64,000 nt of DNA from an uncultured beta proteobacterium (GCA_903886275.1 CAISLN010000127.1:1-64000); one strand, 5' to 3'; numbered from the stretch's first letter, positions 40,846 to 50,347 are shown. Numbers and translations: made by a program. The notes: a model not told the origin generated them from the letters alone.

Positions 40846-41097
40846 TCAGGCCGCAGGAGGCTGCTCGTCGCTGCCACCCGCGTTGAACGCGACTGCACGA
40901 CCCGGGACAATGGTGGATATAGCATGCTTGTAAACCATCTGTGTCACGGTATTGCGCAGCAACACCACGTATTGATCAAATGATTCGATTTGACCCTGCA
41001 ATTTAATGCCGTTCACCAGGTAAATGGAGACCGGCACATGTTCCCTACGCAGCGCGTTGAGGAAGGGGTCTTGCAGGAGTTGGCCTTTATTATTCAC
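40846..41097 (-). CDS. hfq: RNA chaperone Hfq
   Basis: 83 aa with GTG start at 41097 and GGAAA upstream; the homologous N-terminus is MNNKGQLLQDPFLNALRREH, and the longer ATG frame above it has no family support. Sm1/Sm2 signatures: VPVSIYLVNGIKLQGQIESF and YKHAISTIVPGRAV. A short flexible C-terminus (GGSDEQPPAA) follows. It forms a hexamer that pairs small RNAs with mRNAs. Position upstream of hflX is the conserved order. Confidence 0.96.
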   Translation of the reverse strand: MNNKGQLLQDPFLNALRREHVPVSIYLVNGIKLQGQIESFDQYVVLLRNTVTQMVYKHAISTIVPGRAVAFNAGGSDEQPPAA

Positions 41098-41143
41098 GAT
41101 ATTTTCCGTGTTCGAAAAAATTGATAAGTGCAGAAGATAGCAC

Positions 41144-41177
41144 AATTACGCGAGTTCGCAGAAACATGTGCGTAATT
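41144..41177 (-). promoter_or_regulatory. Hairpin in the der-hfq gap
   Basis: AATTACGC (41144-41151) and GCGTAATT (41170-41177) are a perfect 8-bp inverted repeat with an 18-base loop in the 103-base gap between der and hfq. It has no U-run on the minus strand; it may be a control or processing structure in the hfq leader, near where an hfq promoter would be expected. Visible pairing only. Confidence 0.35.
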
Positions 41178-41200
41178 TTGCTGCAAAGAATAAGACACAA

Positions 41201-42541
41201 CTAATCTTTGTCTGCGTAAGGGTTGGAGGAGCTCTTCATTTGGATACGCAGCGGCGTGCCCACCAGGTTGAATTCCTTGCGAAAGCGCCCTTCCAGAAAG
41301 CGCTTGTACGAATCGGTCACATGCTCCAGCGAGTTGCCGTGGATGATGATGATGGGCGGGTTCATACCGCCCTGGTGGGCGTAGCGCAGCTTGGGCCGGT
41401 ACATGCCGGTCTTCTTGGGCGTCTGGAACTGCACCGCTTCCAACAGCAGACGCGTCAGCACCGGCGTGGGCATCTTGCAATGGGCCGAACGGTGTGCCGC
41501 GGCAATCGATTCCCAGACCGGACCCAGACCCTGGCGCTTTTGCGCAGAGATGAAGTGCACGGTGGCAAACTTGAGAAAGCCCATACGGGTTTCCAGCGCG
41601 CGCTTGACCAACTCACGCTCGTATTCGTCCTTGACCGCATCCCACTTGTTCACCGCGATCACCACGGAGCGGCCGGACTCCAGTATGTAGCCCGCAATGT
41701 GGGCGTCCTGGTCGGTCACACCCTGGGTGGCATCGATCAACAACAGCACCACGCTGGCCGACTCAATCGCCTGCAGGGTCTTGACCACCGAGAACTTCTC
41801 GATCGCCTCAAACACCTGGCCCCTACGCCGCAGACCGGCGGTGTCTACCAACTCAAAGCGCTGGCCGTCGCGCTCGAAGGGCACCGAGATGGCGTCGCGC
41901 GTGGTGCCTGGCAAGTCAAAGGCGACCAGTCGCTCTTCACCCAGCCAGGTGTTGATCAGGGTGGACTTGCCCACATTGGGCCTGCCGGCCACGGCCAGCT
42001 TGATGACGCCGGGATCTACCGCCTCCACTGCCTCCGGTTCGTCGGGCAGGTGCAGGGGCGCCAGCGCCATGTCCACCAGCAGGCGTATGCCCTGGCCATG
42101 CGAAGCCGACACAGGAACGACCTCACCCAGACCGAGCTCAAAGAACTCGCCGAGTTGCACGCCCGTGGTCATACCCTCGGCCTTGTTGGCCACCAGCAAA
42201 CAGGGCTTGCCCAGCTTGCGCAAATACTTGGCGATATCGTGGTCGTGCGTGCAAACGCCGGCCCGCGCATCGAGCACAAACACCACCACATCGGCTTCGG
42301 CCACGGCCTGGCGGGTTTGCTTGGCCATTTCCTTGTAAATGCCGCTGTGGGCATCGGGCTCAAAGCCGCCGGTATCAATCACGATGTATTCGTGCTTGCC
42401 CTGCGTGCCGTTTCCGTAATGGCGGTCCCGCGTCAGACCCGCGTAGTCGGCCACAATGGCGTCGCGCGTTTTGGTCAGGCGGTTAAATAGGGTGGACTTG
42501 CCGACATTGGGTCGGCCCACCAGTGCGATAACGGGTTTCAT
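41201..42541 (-). CDS. der: Der (EngA) tandem GTPase, 50S assembly factor
   Basis: 446 aa with two complete G domains. The first has GRPNVGKSTLFN at the N-terminus and DTGGFEPDA; the second has GRPNVGKSTLINTWLGEERL, followed by DTAGLRRRGQVFEAIEKFS. The C-terminal KH-like domain is present. Der acts in late 50S ribosome assembly. It is followed by the hfq block, with bamB 18 bases upstream. Confidence 0.97.
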   Translation of the reverse strand: MKPVIALVGRPNVGKSTLFNRLTKTRDAIVADYAGLTRDRHYGNGTQGKHEYIVIDTGGFEPDAHSGIYKEMAKQTRQAVAEADVVVFVLDARAGVCTHDHDIAKYLRKLGKPCLLVANKAEGMTTGVQLGEFFELGLGEVVPVSASHGQGIRLLVDMALAPLHLPDEPEAVEAVDPGVIKLAVAGRPNVGKSTLINTWLGEERLVAFDLPGTTRDAISVPFERDGQRFELVDTAGLRRRGQVFEAIEKFSVVKTLQAIESASVVLLLIDATQGVTDQDAHIAGYILESGRSVVIAVNKWDAVKDEYERELVKRALETRMGFLKFATVHFISAQKRQGLGPVWESIAAAHRSAHCKMPTPVLTRLLLEAVQFQTPKKTGMYRPKLRYAHQGGMNPPIIIIHGNSLEHVTDSYKRFLEGRFRKEFNLVGTPLRIQMKSSSNPYADKD

Positions 42542-42558
42542 GGATACTTAAAAAGGGC

Positions 42559-43668
42559 CTATTCAGGCCGGAACGCGTAGACGGATCCACGGCGACTCAC
42601 CACCAGCAGGGTCTTGCCGGCCAGCACGGGAGCCACAAAAAGGCCGGAATCATCGGTCATGATCCGGTTCAAGGGCGCGCCGTCCGTTTTGGACAGCACA
42701 TGCAAATTGCCGGCGTCATCGCCGAAGACCAGGGAGCCACCCGCCACCAGAGGCGCGCTCAGCAAGCGAAAACGGTAGGCGTCCAGCGCCCAGGCCTTTT
42801 CACCGTCTTTGCGGCTCCAGGCCGTGAGCCTGCCATCGCCCTCGCTGGCGTAAACCATATTGGCGTCCCCAGCCACGCCATTGCTGCCATTGGCGGGCTT
42901 GCTCCAAAGTGAGCGGCCGGTGGCAGCGTCTATGCAAGAGACTGCATATTGGAAGGCGCGCACACAGATCTGGCTGCCATCGCGGCTAAAACCAGCGACC
43001 ACATCGACCAATCGCTCCACCTCATTGGTGCCACGGGCGCTGACCACAGAAGTCTCCCAGCGGCTCGCTCCGGTCAATGGATTGAGTCCGGCAACCCGGC
43101 CGCTGTAACCCACCACCAGGGTGTCACCTACAGCGGTGAGCAGACCCGCCTGACCGAGCACCAGCGCTTCGCCGGTCTTTTGTTGTTGCCAAAGGCGTTG
43201 ACCGCTTTGGGCATCAAAGGCGCTGACCGTGCGATCGGCCGACAGGGTGAACACGCGTCCACCGGCGACCAGCGGCGCGGTCAAGGTGAGCGCCTTGAGC
43301 TGCGCACGCCAGGCCAACTTGCCTGCATCGAGCACCAGCAATTCATTGGCGCGGGTCACCACGGCGGCGTAGCGGCCATCACTGCCGACACCGGCGCTCA
43401 AGGGCAGGTCCAGCTTGGTACGCCAGACTTCGGCACCGGTTTGCGCATCCAGCGCCAGCACCGTGCCAGCCGAGCTGGCCAGATAGGCACGCCCTTGTGC
43501 CACATGCACATCCAGCGCAAAGTCCACCGAGCCACCCAGGTTGGCCGTCCATGCAGCGCCTATGCCCAGCAAAGGAACATTGGGTGCCAAGGGCGCGGGC
43601 TTGGGTCTATCGGTGCTGGCACAGGCAGACAGCAGCGCAAGCAGCGCAGCAACAAAAAAGGTACGCAT
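42559..43668 (-). CDS. bamB: BamB, outer-membrane assembly lipoprotein
   Basis: 369 aa from ATG 43668, giving a short lipoprotein signal with LLALLSACAS (lipobox Cys ~17); an ATG at 43701 overlapping the previous stop is possible. An eight-bladed WD/PQQ-like propeller follows, with blades such as GAEVWRTKLDLPLSAGVGSDG, NELLVLDAGKLAW and GRSLWSKPANGSNGVAGDA. It is part of the BAM complex in the periplasm. It follows the TPR gene as usual. Confidence 0.93.
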   Translation of the reverse strand: MRTFFVAALLALLSACASTDRPKPAPLAPNVPLLGIGAAWTANLGGSVDFALDVHVAQGRAYLASSAGTVLALDAQTGAEVWRTKLDLPLSAGVGSDGRYAAVVTRANELLVLDAGKLAWRAQLKALTLTAPLVAGGRVFTLSADRTVSAFDAQSGQRLWQQQKTGEALVLGQAGLLTAVGDTLVVGYSGRVAGLNPLTGASRWETSVVSARGTNEVERLVDVVAGFSRDGSQICVRAFQYAVSCIDAATGRSLWSKPANGSNGVAGDANMVYASEGDGRLTAWSRKDGEKAWALDAYRFRLLSAPLVAGGSLVFGDDAGNLHVLSKTDGAPLNRIMTDDSGLFVAPVLAGKTLLVVSRRGSVYAFRPE

Positions 43669-43697
43669 CAGCGGCTCACTCCGAACAGAAAAAATGC

Positions 43698-44381
43698 TCA
43701 CTTGGTGGCCGGGACTGGTTCGGCAGGTTTAGCCTCTGCCAGAGGGTCCACGCCCAGGCTATTGAGCTTGACCAGCACCAGACGGCGGTAGTCGGCGCGC
43801 TCATCCAACAGCTTGAAAGCCTTGAGATATTGCTCGCGGGCTTCGGGCTTCTTGTCCTGCGCCAAAAAGATGTCGCCGCGCCGGTCGGCCTGCAGGGCAG
43901 AAAACTCTTCTACCATGCCGGTGCTCAAAACCTTCAAGGCCTCGTCGTAGGCCTTGGCGTCCATCAGCACGCCGGCCAGGCGCAGGCGCCCCACTGAGGC
44001 GTAACCAACGTCTGAGGACTTCTCCGCCACCCAGCTCAGAGCGGCCTTGGCGCCGTCCACCTTGCCTGCCTCGTACAGGGTCTTGGCCACCAACAGGCCG
44101 GCCTGCGGCGCATAGGCGGTTGAGCCAAAGCGTGACGTCATTTCGTCAAAGCCACGCTGCAGTTTTTCGGCATCGCCCTCGCGGGCCAGTTTGTCGACTT
44201 CGTCGAACAGGGCCGCGGCCTGCGTGGCCTGGCTGCGTTGCCAATATTGGTAGCCATTCCAGGCGGCATAGGCGCCCAGTACGACAATCAAAACCCAGGT
44301 GATGGCGTTGCCGTATTGCTTCCAGAAATGCTTGATTTCGTCGAGTTGTTCTTGTTCTTCGAGGTCTAGATGATTTGCCAT
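43698..44381 (-). CDS. yfgM: YfgM-like TPR protein with N-terminal membrane anchor
   Basis: 227 aa. LEEQEQLDEIKHFWKQYG precedes one membrane helix (AITWVLIVVLGAYAAWNGYQ), then a periplasmic TPR-like helical domain (ATQAAALFDEVDKLAREGDA, AYDEALKVLSTGM). This matches YfgM, the ancillary SecYEG-associated protein that hands proteins to chaperones such as PpiD. The order hisS-yfgM-bamB-der is conserved in many gammaproteobacteria and betaproteobacteria. Confidence 0.88.
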   Translation of the reverse strand: MANHLDLEEQEQLDEIKHFWKQYGNAITWVLIVVLGAYAAWNGYQYWQRSQATQAAALFDEVDKLAREGDAEKLQRGFDEMTSRFGSTAYAPQAGLLVAKTLYEAGKVDGAKAALSWVAEKSSDVGYASVGRLRLAGVLMDAKAYDEALKVLSTGMVEEFSALQADRRGDIFLAQDKKPEAREQYLKAFKLLDERADYRRLVLVKLNSLGVDPLAEAKPAEPVPATK

Positions 44382-44393
44382 GTGACTAAGGAG

Positions 44394-45707
44394 TTAAGCG
44401 TTGGATTGTAGGCTCTTGCCCCATTGAGCCGCCTGTGGCAGCGCCAGGGTTTGCTGCGCAATGCTGGCATCGCGCAAGGCCTTGAGTGTGACTTGGCCCA
44501 GCGCCATCTCATCGGGGCCAAAAACCAGCGCGTAACGCGCGCCGGAGGCATCGGCCCGTTTGAACTGTGACTTCATGCTGGCCATGCCCTCGGGCCCGCC
44601 GGCGTGCATCATGACCGAAGTGCCGGCCTTACGCAAGGCTTGCAGACAGACCATTGCCACTGGCAAAAACGCCGCATCCGAAATGATGGCATAGGCATCG
44701 AGCGCTGGGGCCGCATCGCTTGTGCCCTGCTCTTTGAGCAGCTCCAACACCCGCTCCATGCCGATGGCCCAGCCCACTGCCGGCGTCGGTTTACCGCCCA
44801 CCTGCTCGAACAGATAGTCATAGCGGCCACCCGCGCAAATGGTGCCCTGCGAGCCCAGCTTGGTGGTGACAAACTCGAACACGGTCAGGTTGTAATAGTC
44901 CATGCCGCGCACCAGGCGCGGGTTGATGGTGTAGGCCACGCCATTGGCATCGAGCACATCGGTGACGCTTTGCAGATGGCGCTTGGAGGCTTCACCCAAA
45001 AAGTCCATCAGGCGCGGCGCGGCCTCGATCACCGGCTGCATCGCCGGGTTCTTGCTGTCGAGCAGGCGCAGCGGGTTGAGGTGCAGACGGCGCTTGGCCT
45101 CTTCGTCCAACACCTCGTGGTGGGCTTCAAAGTGCGCAATCAAAGCGGCGCGGTGCAGCTTGCGCTCTTCGGGTTGGCCCAGGCTATTGAGCTGCAGTTC
45201 GACCTCGGCAAGGCCCAGTTCCTGCCACAGCGCATGGGCCATCAGGATCAGTTCGGCATCGACCTCGCCACCGGAAAAGCCCAAGGCCTCGGCACCGATC
45301 TGATGGAACTGCCGGTAGCGTCCGCGCTGCGGGCGCTCATGGCGAAACATGGGGCCCATGTAGTACAGGCGCTTGGCGCCGTTATACAAAAGGGTGTGTT
45401 CGATGGCGGCGCGCACCACGCCGGCGGTGTTCTCCGGGCGCAGGGTCAGGGCCTCGCCATTGAGCCGGTCGTCAAAGGAATACATCTCCTTTTCGACGAT
45501 GTCGGTCACCTCGCCCAGGCCGCGCACAAACAGGGCGGTGGGCTCCACGATGGGCGTGCGAACATTCTCAAAAGCATAGCGGCGCATCAGATGGCGCACC
45601 CGTTCTTCCAATGCTTCCCAGCGCGCCGAGTCCGGTGGCAGGATGTCGTTCATGCCCTTGACGGCCAGCAGTTTTTCCACTTTGCGTGGCGCAATTTTTT
45701 CGTTCAT
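44394..45707 (-). CDS. hisS: Histidyl-tRNA synthetase
   Basis: 437 aa from ATG 45707. Class II aaRS: motif 2 is MFRHERPQRGRYRQFHQ, RPENTAGVVRAAIEHTLL precedes it, the histidine-specific LVRGMDYYNLTVFEF is present, and motif 3 is AVGWAIGMERVLELL. An anticodon-binding C-terminal domain follows (ALRKAGTSVMMHAGGPEGMA region). Normal length. It follows ispG and precedes yfgM. Confidence 0.97.
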   Translation of the reverse strand: MNEKIAPRKVEKLLAVKGMNDILPPDSARWEALEERVRHLMRRYAFENVRTPIVEPTALFVRGLGEVTDIVEKEMYSFDDRLNGEALTLRPENTAGVVRAAIEHTLLYNGAKRLYYMGPMFRHERPQRGRYRQFHQIGAEALGFSGGEVDAELILMAHALWQELGLAEVELQLNSLGQPEERKLHRAALIAHFEAHHEVLDEEAKRRLHLNPLRLLDSKNPAMQPVIEAAPRLMDFLGEASKRHLQSVTDVLDANGVAYTINPRLVRGMDYYNLTVFEFVTTKLGSQGTICAGGRYDYLFEQVGGKPTPAVGWAIGMERVLELLKEQGTSDAAPALDAYAIISDAAFLPVAMVCLQALRKAGTSVMMHAGGPEGMASMKSQFKRADASGARYALVFGPDEMALGQVTLKALRDASIAQQTLALPQAAQWGKSLQSNA

Positions 45708-45715
45708 GTCTTGTT

Positions 45716-46984
45716 TCAAGCGGTCGTGGTGCCAGCGCCAAAGCGCTGCTCAATGTAGTTTTCAACCACGGCCTGGAATTCGGTAGCGATGTTTTCACCG
45801 CGCAATGTCATGCGCTTTTCGCCGTCAATAAAGACCGGTGCGGCCGGTGCCTCACCGGTGCCAGGCAGGCTGATGCCGATGTCGGCATGCTTACTCTCGC
45901 CGGGACCGTTGACGATACAGCCCATCACCGCCACCTTGAGGTGCTCCACACCGGGATAGCGTTCGCGCCAGACCGGCATTTGGGCGCGCAAAAAATCGTC
46001 GATCTGCTGCGTCAACTCTTGAAAGGTGGTGCTGGTGGTGCGCCCGCAACCCGGGCAGGCCGTGACGCTGGGCACAAAGGTGCGCAGGCCCAGCGACTGC
46101 AAAATTTCTGAGGCAATCACCACCTCTTGCGTGCGCGACTCGCCCGGTGCTGGGGTGAGCGAGACGCGAATGGTGTCGCCAATGCCTTCTTGCAGCAGCA
46201 CGGCCAGGGCCGCAGCAGAGGCCACGGTGCCCTTGGTGCCCATGCCGGCCTCGGTCAGGCCCAGGTGCAGCGCGTAGTTGCAACGCTTGCCCAGTTCACG
46301 GTAGACGGCGATCAGGTCGCGCACACCGCTGACCTTGCAGGACAGCATGATTTGGTGGGCCGGCAGACCCATGGACTCGGCCAATTGCGCAGAACCAATG
46401 GCCGAGGCAATCAGGGCCTCGTACATCACCGGTTTGGCATCCCAGGGCACCGCACGGCGGCTGTTTTCGTCCATCATGGAGGCCAGCAGTTCCTGGTCCA
46501 GACTGCCCCAGTTGACGCCAATGCGAATGGCCTTGTTCCAGCGCACTGCCGCTTCAATCATCTGGCCGAACTGGCGGTCGTGCTTGTCACCCTTGCCCAC
46601 ATTGCCGGGGTTGATGCGGTACTTGGACAGGGCCTGCGCGCAGTCCGGAAAATCGGTCAGTAGGCGGTGGCCGTTGAAATGGAAGTCGCCAATCAAGGGC
46701 ACGTCGATGCCCATGCGGTCGAGTTGTTCGCGGATGTAGGGGACTGCCTGGGCGGCTTCTGGCGTGTTGACGGTGATGCGCACCATCTCGGAGCCGGCGA
46801 CGGCCAACTCCTTGATCTGCAGCGCCGTCTCCACAGCCTGCTCGGTATCGGTATTGGTCATGGACTGCACCCGCACCGGCGAACCACCGCCCACAGACAC
46901 CACCCGGTTGCCCCAGACAACGTCCGAGCGCAAGGAGGTGCGCACGCTAGGCAGCGCCAGCGCAATTGGCATTTTTTCTTGCAT
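45716..46984 (-). CDS. ispG: IspG (GcpE), 4-hydroxy-3-methylbut-2-enyl diphosphate synthase
   Basis: 422 aa from ATG 46984, overlapping the rodZ stop by one base (TGATG) with AGGTGA upstream. The N-terminus has GNRVVSVGGGSPVRVQSMTNTDT. The C-terminal 4Fe-4S domain has the CPGCGRT pair and CIVNGPGESKHAD, matching the cluster ligands. It converts MEcPP to HMBPP in the MEP isoprenoid pathway. Normal length. Confidence 0.96.
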   Translation of the reverse strand: MQEKMPIALALPSVRTSLRSDVVWGNRVVSVGGGSPVRVQSMTNTDTEQAVETALQIKELAVAGSEMVRITVNTPEAAQAVPYIREQLDRMGIDVPLIGDFHFNGHRLLTDFPDCAQALSKYRINPGNVGKGDKHDRQFGQMIEAAVRWNKAIRIGVNWGSLDQELLASMMDENSRRAVPWDAKPVMYEALIASAIGSAQLAESMGLPAHQIMLSCKVSGVRDLIAVYRELGKRCNYALHLGLTEAGMGTKGTVASAAALAVLLQEGIGDTIRVSLTPAPGESRTQEVVIASEILQSLGLRTFVPSVTACPGCGRTTSTTFQELTQQIDDFLRAQMPVWRERYPGVEHLKVAVMGCIVNGPGESKHADIGISLPGTGEAPAAPVFIDGEKRMTLRGENIATEFQAVVENYIEQRFGAGTTTA

Positions 46985-47922
46985 CACTTCACCTCAAACC
47001 GGGCGACATTATTCTGGTTCAGTGCATCCAGATTGAAGGACTTGCCCCGCACCAGCACCTGTACGGCAGCCACATTGCCCACCACCACCGCAAGCGGAGG
47101 CTGACCGGACGCGCCCGCGCTTTCACCGGCCGCCAGGGTTTTTTCAAACACCACTTCGCCACTGCTGTTGCGCACCCTGACCCAGGCGCTGTCACTGGCC
47201 TTGAACACCACCAAACCGGAGGCTGCCACTGGGACGGCCACCGCTGCCGACGCCACCTGCGCAGGCAGCGCTGCGGCACTTGCCACATTGGCTGGCAGGA
47301 CAATGGCTAAGGCCGCAGGCACAGCGGGCGCCGACACCGCGATCGCCGATTCCACGGCGGCGACTGCGTCGGCAGGAGCGCGGTCTTGCAGCGGCGCGAC
47401 ATTGCCTTCCCTCTCCAACTGGGGCAACTCAGCAGGCGCTGGCATGAGTGCCACTTGCGACTCGCGAATGCCAAACGAAAGAAAATTTTCGGGCACAAAG
47501 AGCACGGCCAAGACCGCCAGCAACAGTCCCGTCACCAGCAGTACCGCAGGCCGGGACAGCAATCCCAGCAGAGACCCGCCAACAAAAAATTCGGGTTGGC
47601 GCACCGGAATATGGATGCCGCGCATGCTCTTCTCGAGCGGGGGTCGCACCGACTGCGGTAGCTTGCCCAGCACCTCGGCCGGGTCCACCTTGAGCGTGCG
47701 GCAGACGCTAGCGGCCAAGGCGCGCACAAACACCGCGTCGGGCAAATCCGCAAACCGATTGGCCTCCAGTGCTTCGAGCTTTTTGACCGGCACCTTCATC
47801 AGCACGGCGAGGGCCTCCATCTGCAGGCCGCTGGCTTCGCGTGCCTGGCGCAGCAAGGCACCCGCAGTCTCTTGGACGGCCTCAGGTTCCACACTAGGGA
47901 CTACGACAGATTCATCACTCAT
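46984..47922 (-). CDS. rodZ: RodZ-like HTH membrane protein
   Basis: 312 aa from ATG 47922 with GGAG upstream. N-terminal helix-turn-helix (GALLRQAREASGLQMEALAV, VPVKKLEALEANRFADLPDAVFVRALAASVCRTL), one membrane helix (PAVLLVTGLLLAVLAVLFV), a long Ala/Val/Pro-rich periplasmic linker, and a C-terminal DUF4115-type domain (VVFKASDSAWVRVRNSSGEV). RodZ links MreB to the cell-wall elongation machinery. Overlaps pilF by 8 bases. Confidence 0.88.
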   Translation of the reverse strand: MSDESVVVPSVEPEAVQETAGALLRQAREASGLQMEALAVLMKVPVKKLEALEANRFADLPDAVFVRALAASVCRTLKVDPAEVLGKLPQSVRPPLEKSMRGIHIPVRQPEFFVGGSLLGLLSRPAVLLVTGLLLAVLAVLFVPENFLSFGIRESQVALMPAPAELPQLEREGNVAPLQDRAPADAVAAVESAIAVSAPAVPAALAIVLPANVASAAALPAQVASAAVAVPVAASGLVVFKASDSAWVRVRNSSGEVVFEKTLAAGESAGASGQPPLAVVVGNVAAVQVLVRGKSFNLDALNQNNVARFEVK

Positions 47923-48742
47923 TGAAAGCTCCACGCTCTAAGGCCAACGCTTCTGGGGACTGCGTGAAACGCTTGCGTAACTGCGCCTCAAGCTGCAACT
48001 GCGCATCCCTGTTTGACAGGCTGCGCTCTATCTTGATGCCCAACCACAGGGACTCGGCCGAGGCGCGTTCGCCATTGTTGACCCGTCGGGCGTAAAACTG
48101 GGCCCGCACCCACTCACCTCGCTGAAACAGCAGCCGGGCCAGGTTGTAGCCCGTGGATGCATTGCCGGCATCGAGTTCATAGGAGCGCATGAAGCTGGCC
48201 TCGGCCTCGGCCATTTGTTCGTTGCCAAGCTGACAGCGGCCCTGCTCGGCCCAGGTCTTGGCGCGCTGGGTGTAGGCAGGGTCGGCCAGGGCCGCGCCAA
48301 ACAGCTTCATGGCTTGCTCTGGGCGTTTCATCTTGCACAGCAAATAGCCGTAGTTGTGCTTGAGGTCGGAGGCGTTGGGGTTGATCGCCAAGGCCTTCTG
48401 GAAACTGGCTTCGGCCTGCGGAAAATCACCGGTCTGCATCTGGATCAGGGCGCGCATGCCGTAGGGCTCGAACCAGTTGGGATCGGTCAGTATGGCCTGC
48501 TTGATTTCGTCCAGGGCAAAGTTGTATTTGCCGTCCTGAAAGTACAGCACCGCCAGCTTGAGGCGGTTGGTGGCACGCTTGCGCGTCTCAGGCTCGTCCG
48601 ACTCGGTAAAGGTTTCGGGCGTGGCGCTGGCCGACAAACCGCCTGTGGCACATGCCGCCAGGCCGCCCGCCAGCAACAAGGCCATTGCGCCTCCCAGCAG
48701 GGTGGTGAGGAGAATGCTCGGCAGGCTGCGGGCACGGCTCAT
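47915..48742 (-). CDS. pilF: PilF/PilW type IV pilus biogenesis lipoprotein
   Basis: 275 aa. Lipoprotein signal ending AACATGG, then TPR pairs (ATNRLKLAVLYFQDGKYNFA, GYLLCKMKRPEQAMKLFGAA, AEASFMRSYELDAGNASTGY). This matches PilF/PilW, which targets the PilQ secretin to the outer membrane and stabilises pili. It overlaps rlmN (ATGA) upstream and rodZ downstream. Other pilus genes are not in the window. Confidence 0.88.
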   Translation of the reverse strand: MSRARSLPSILLTTLLGGAMALLLAGGLAACATGGLSASATPETFTESDEPETRKRATNRLKLAVLYFQDGKYNFALDEIKQAILTDPNWFEPYGMRALIQMQTGDFPQAEASFQKALAINPNASDLKHNYGYLLCKMKRPEQAMKLFGAALADPAYTQRAKTWAEQGRCQLGNEQMAEAEASFMRSYELDAGNASTGYNLARLLFQRGEWVRAQFYARRVNNGERASAESLWLGIKIERSLSNRDAQLQLEAQLRKRFTQSPEALALERGAFNE

Positions 48743-49893
48743 GGCGTATTTTTTCCAAGGGGTTGGGGTGCCACGTCAAAAACCGGTGTCAGCATAATCG
48801 TGCGCTGCTTGGCCATGCGCTTGCCCACGGCGGTGCGGTCCTGCACGTCGCCGGCCAACTGACCGCAGGCCGCGTCGATATCGTCGCCCCGGGTCTTGCG
48901 CACCGTGGTCACAATTCCCGCCGCAATCAGCAACTGCGCAAAGGCCTGCACCGCAGCGTTGTTCGAGCGCTTCAGGCCAGAGGCCGGGAAGGGATTGAAG
49001 GGAATCAGGTTGAGCTTGCACCAGCCCTGCTTGCCGTAGGCCTGCACCAGTTGCACCAGTTCGTTGGCCAGCGCGGGCGTGTCGTTGACGCCCTCTAACA
49101 TGCAGTATTCAAAGGTGATGAAGTCGCGCGGTGCAAACTGCAAGTAGCGCTGGCAGGCCTCCATCAGCTCTTTGAGCGGGTAGCTGCGGTTGAGCGGCAC
49201 CAGGTTGTCGCGCAGTGCGTCGTTGGGCGCATGCAGGGACACGGCCAGTGCCACTGGCGCGTCCTGCCCCAGGCGGTCGATCTTGGGCACCACACCCGAG
49301 GTGGACACCGTCACGCGCCGGCGTGACAGGCCGTAGCCATGGTCATCGAGCATCACGCGCAGGCTTTGCACAACGGGCTGGTAATTTTGCAGCGGCTCGC
49401 CCATGCCCATCATCACCACATTGGAAATCACCCGCTCAGTGGTCTTGAGGTGCTGGCGCAAAAAGTGTTCGGCAAACCAGAGCTGGCCGATGATTTCGGC
49501 CGGGGTCAAATTGCGGCTGAAACCTTGGTGTCCGGTGGAGCAAAAACGGCACCCCACAGCGCAACCGGCCTGGGAGGACACGCACAGCGTGCCCCTGTCG
49601 TCTTCGGGAATAAAAACCGTCTCGATGGCATTGCCGCCACCGACATCGAACAGCCACTTGATGGTGCCGTCGGAGGAAATATGTTGGGAGAGAACCGCAA
49701 GGGCCTGGATATGCGCAGTGGTCTTGAGCTTTTCGCGCAAGGACTTGGCCAGGTCGGTCATCTCATCAAACTGGGCTGCGCCCTTTTGGTGGATCCAGCG
49801 GAACAGCTGGGTGGCGCGAAAACGCTTCTCACCCAGCCCCTCACAAAACGCGGCCAATCCTTCCAGATCGAAATCGAGCAGATTGACCGTCAT
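48739..49893 (-). CDS. rlmN: RlmN, dual-specificity rRNA/tRNA methyltransferase
   Basis: 384 aa radical SAM enzyme that methylates A2503 of 23S rRNA and A37 of some tRNAs. The cluster motif is CAVGCRFCSTG, preceded by SSQAG. VVMMGMGEPLQN binds SAM, and VALAVSLHAPNDALRDNLVP is the typical middle segment. The second catalytic Cys lies in DIDAACGQLAG near the end. It follows ndk by 2 bases. Confidence 0.96.
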   Translation of the reverse strand: MTVNLLDFDLEGLAAFCEGLGEKRFRATQLFRWIHQKGAAQFDEMTDLAKSLREKLKTTAHIQALAVLSQHISSDGTIKWLFDVGGGNAIETVFIPEDDRGTLCVSSQAGCAVGCRFCSTGHQGFSRNLTPAEIIGQLWFAEHFLRQHLKTTERVISNVVMMGMGEPLQNYQPVVQSLRVMLDDHGYGLSRRRVTVSTSGVVPKIDRLGQDAPVALAVSLHAPNDALRDNLVPLNRSYPLKELMEACQRYLQFAPRDFITFEYCMLEGVNDTPALANELVQLVQAYGKQGWCKLNLIPFNPFPASGLKRSNNAAVQAFAQLLIAAGIVTTVRKTRGDDIDAACGQLAGDVQDRTAVGKRMAKQRTIMLTPVFDVAPQPLGKNTP

Positions 49894-49895
49894 GT

Positions 49896-50321
49896 TTAGC
49901 GGGAGTAGACGTTCAGACCGGCGAAGAAGAATGCGATTTCAACCGCAGCCGTCTCGGGGGCGTCAGAACCGTGCACGGCATTGGCATCAATGCTGTCAGC
50001 GAAGTCGGCGCGGATGGTGCCGGCATCGGCCTTCTTGGGGTCGGTCGCGCCCATCAGGTCACGGTTCTTCAGGATGGCGTTTTCGCCTTCCAGAGCCTGG
50101 ATCATCACCGGGCCGGAGATCATGAATTCGACCAGGTCTTTGAAGAAAGGACGTGCGGCGTGCACAGCATAAAACGCTTCGGCTTCACGGCGCGACAGGT
50201 GCGCCATGCGCGAAGCGATGACCTTCAGGCCAGCTGCTTCAAAGCGTGCGTAGATTTGACCGATCACGTTTTTGGCAACGGCGTCAGGTTTGATGATGGA
50301 CAGAGTGCGTTCGATAGACAT
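49896..50321 (-). CDS. ndk: Nucleoside diphosphate kinase
   Basis: 141 aa from ATG 50321 with AGGAAAA upstream. Recognised from TLSIIKPDAVAKNVIGQIYA, GLKVIASRMAHLSRREAEAF, VMIQALEGENAILKNRDLMG and the catalytic His in DANAVHGSDAPETA. It equilibrates NTP pools using ATP. Leads the long minus-strand operon through rlmN. Confidence 0.97.
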   Translation of the reverse strand: MSIERTLSIIKPDAVAKNVIGQIYARFEAAGLKVIASRMAHLSRREAEAFYAVHAARPFFKDLVEFMISGPVMIQALEGENAILKNRDLMGATDPKKADAGTIRADFADSIDANAVHGSDAPETAAVEIAFFFAGLNVYSR

Positions 50322-50347
50322 GGATTTTCCTGATCTGGGTTGAGTAA

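Noticed and set aside
41168..42490. 440-codon plus-strand frame opposite der
   Set aside because: Antisense to a tandem GTPase with clear G motifs. No family match.
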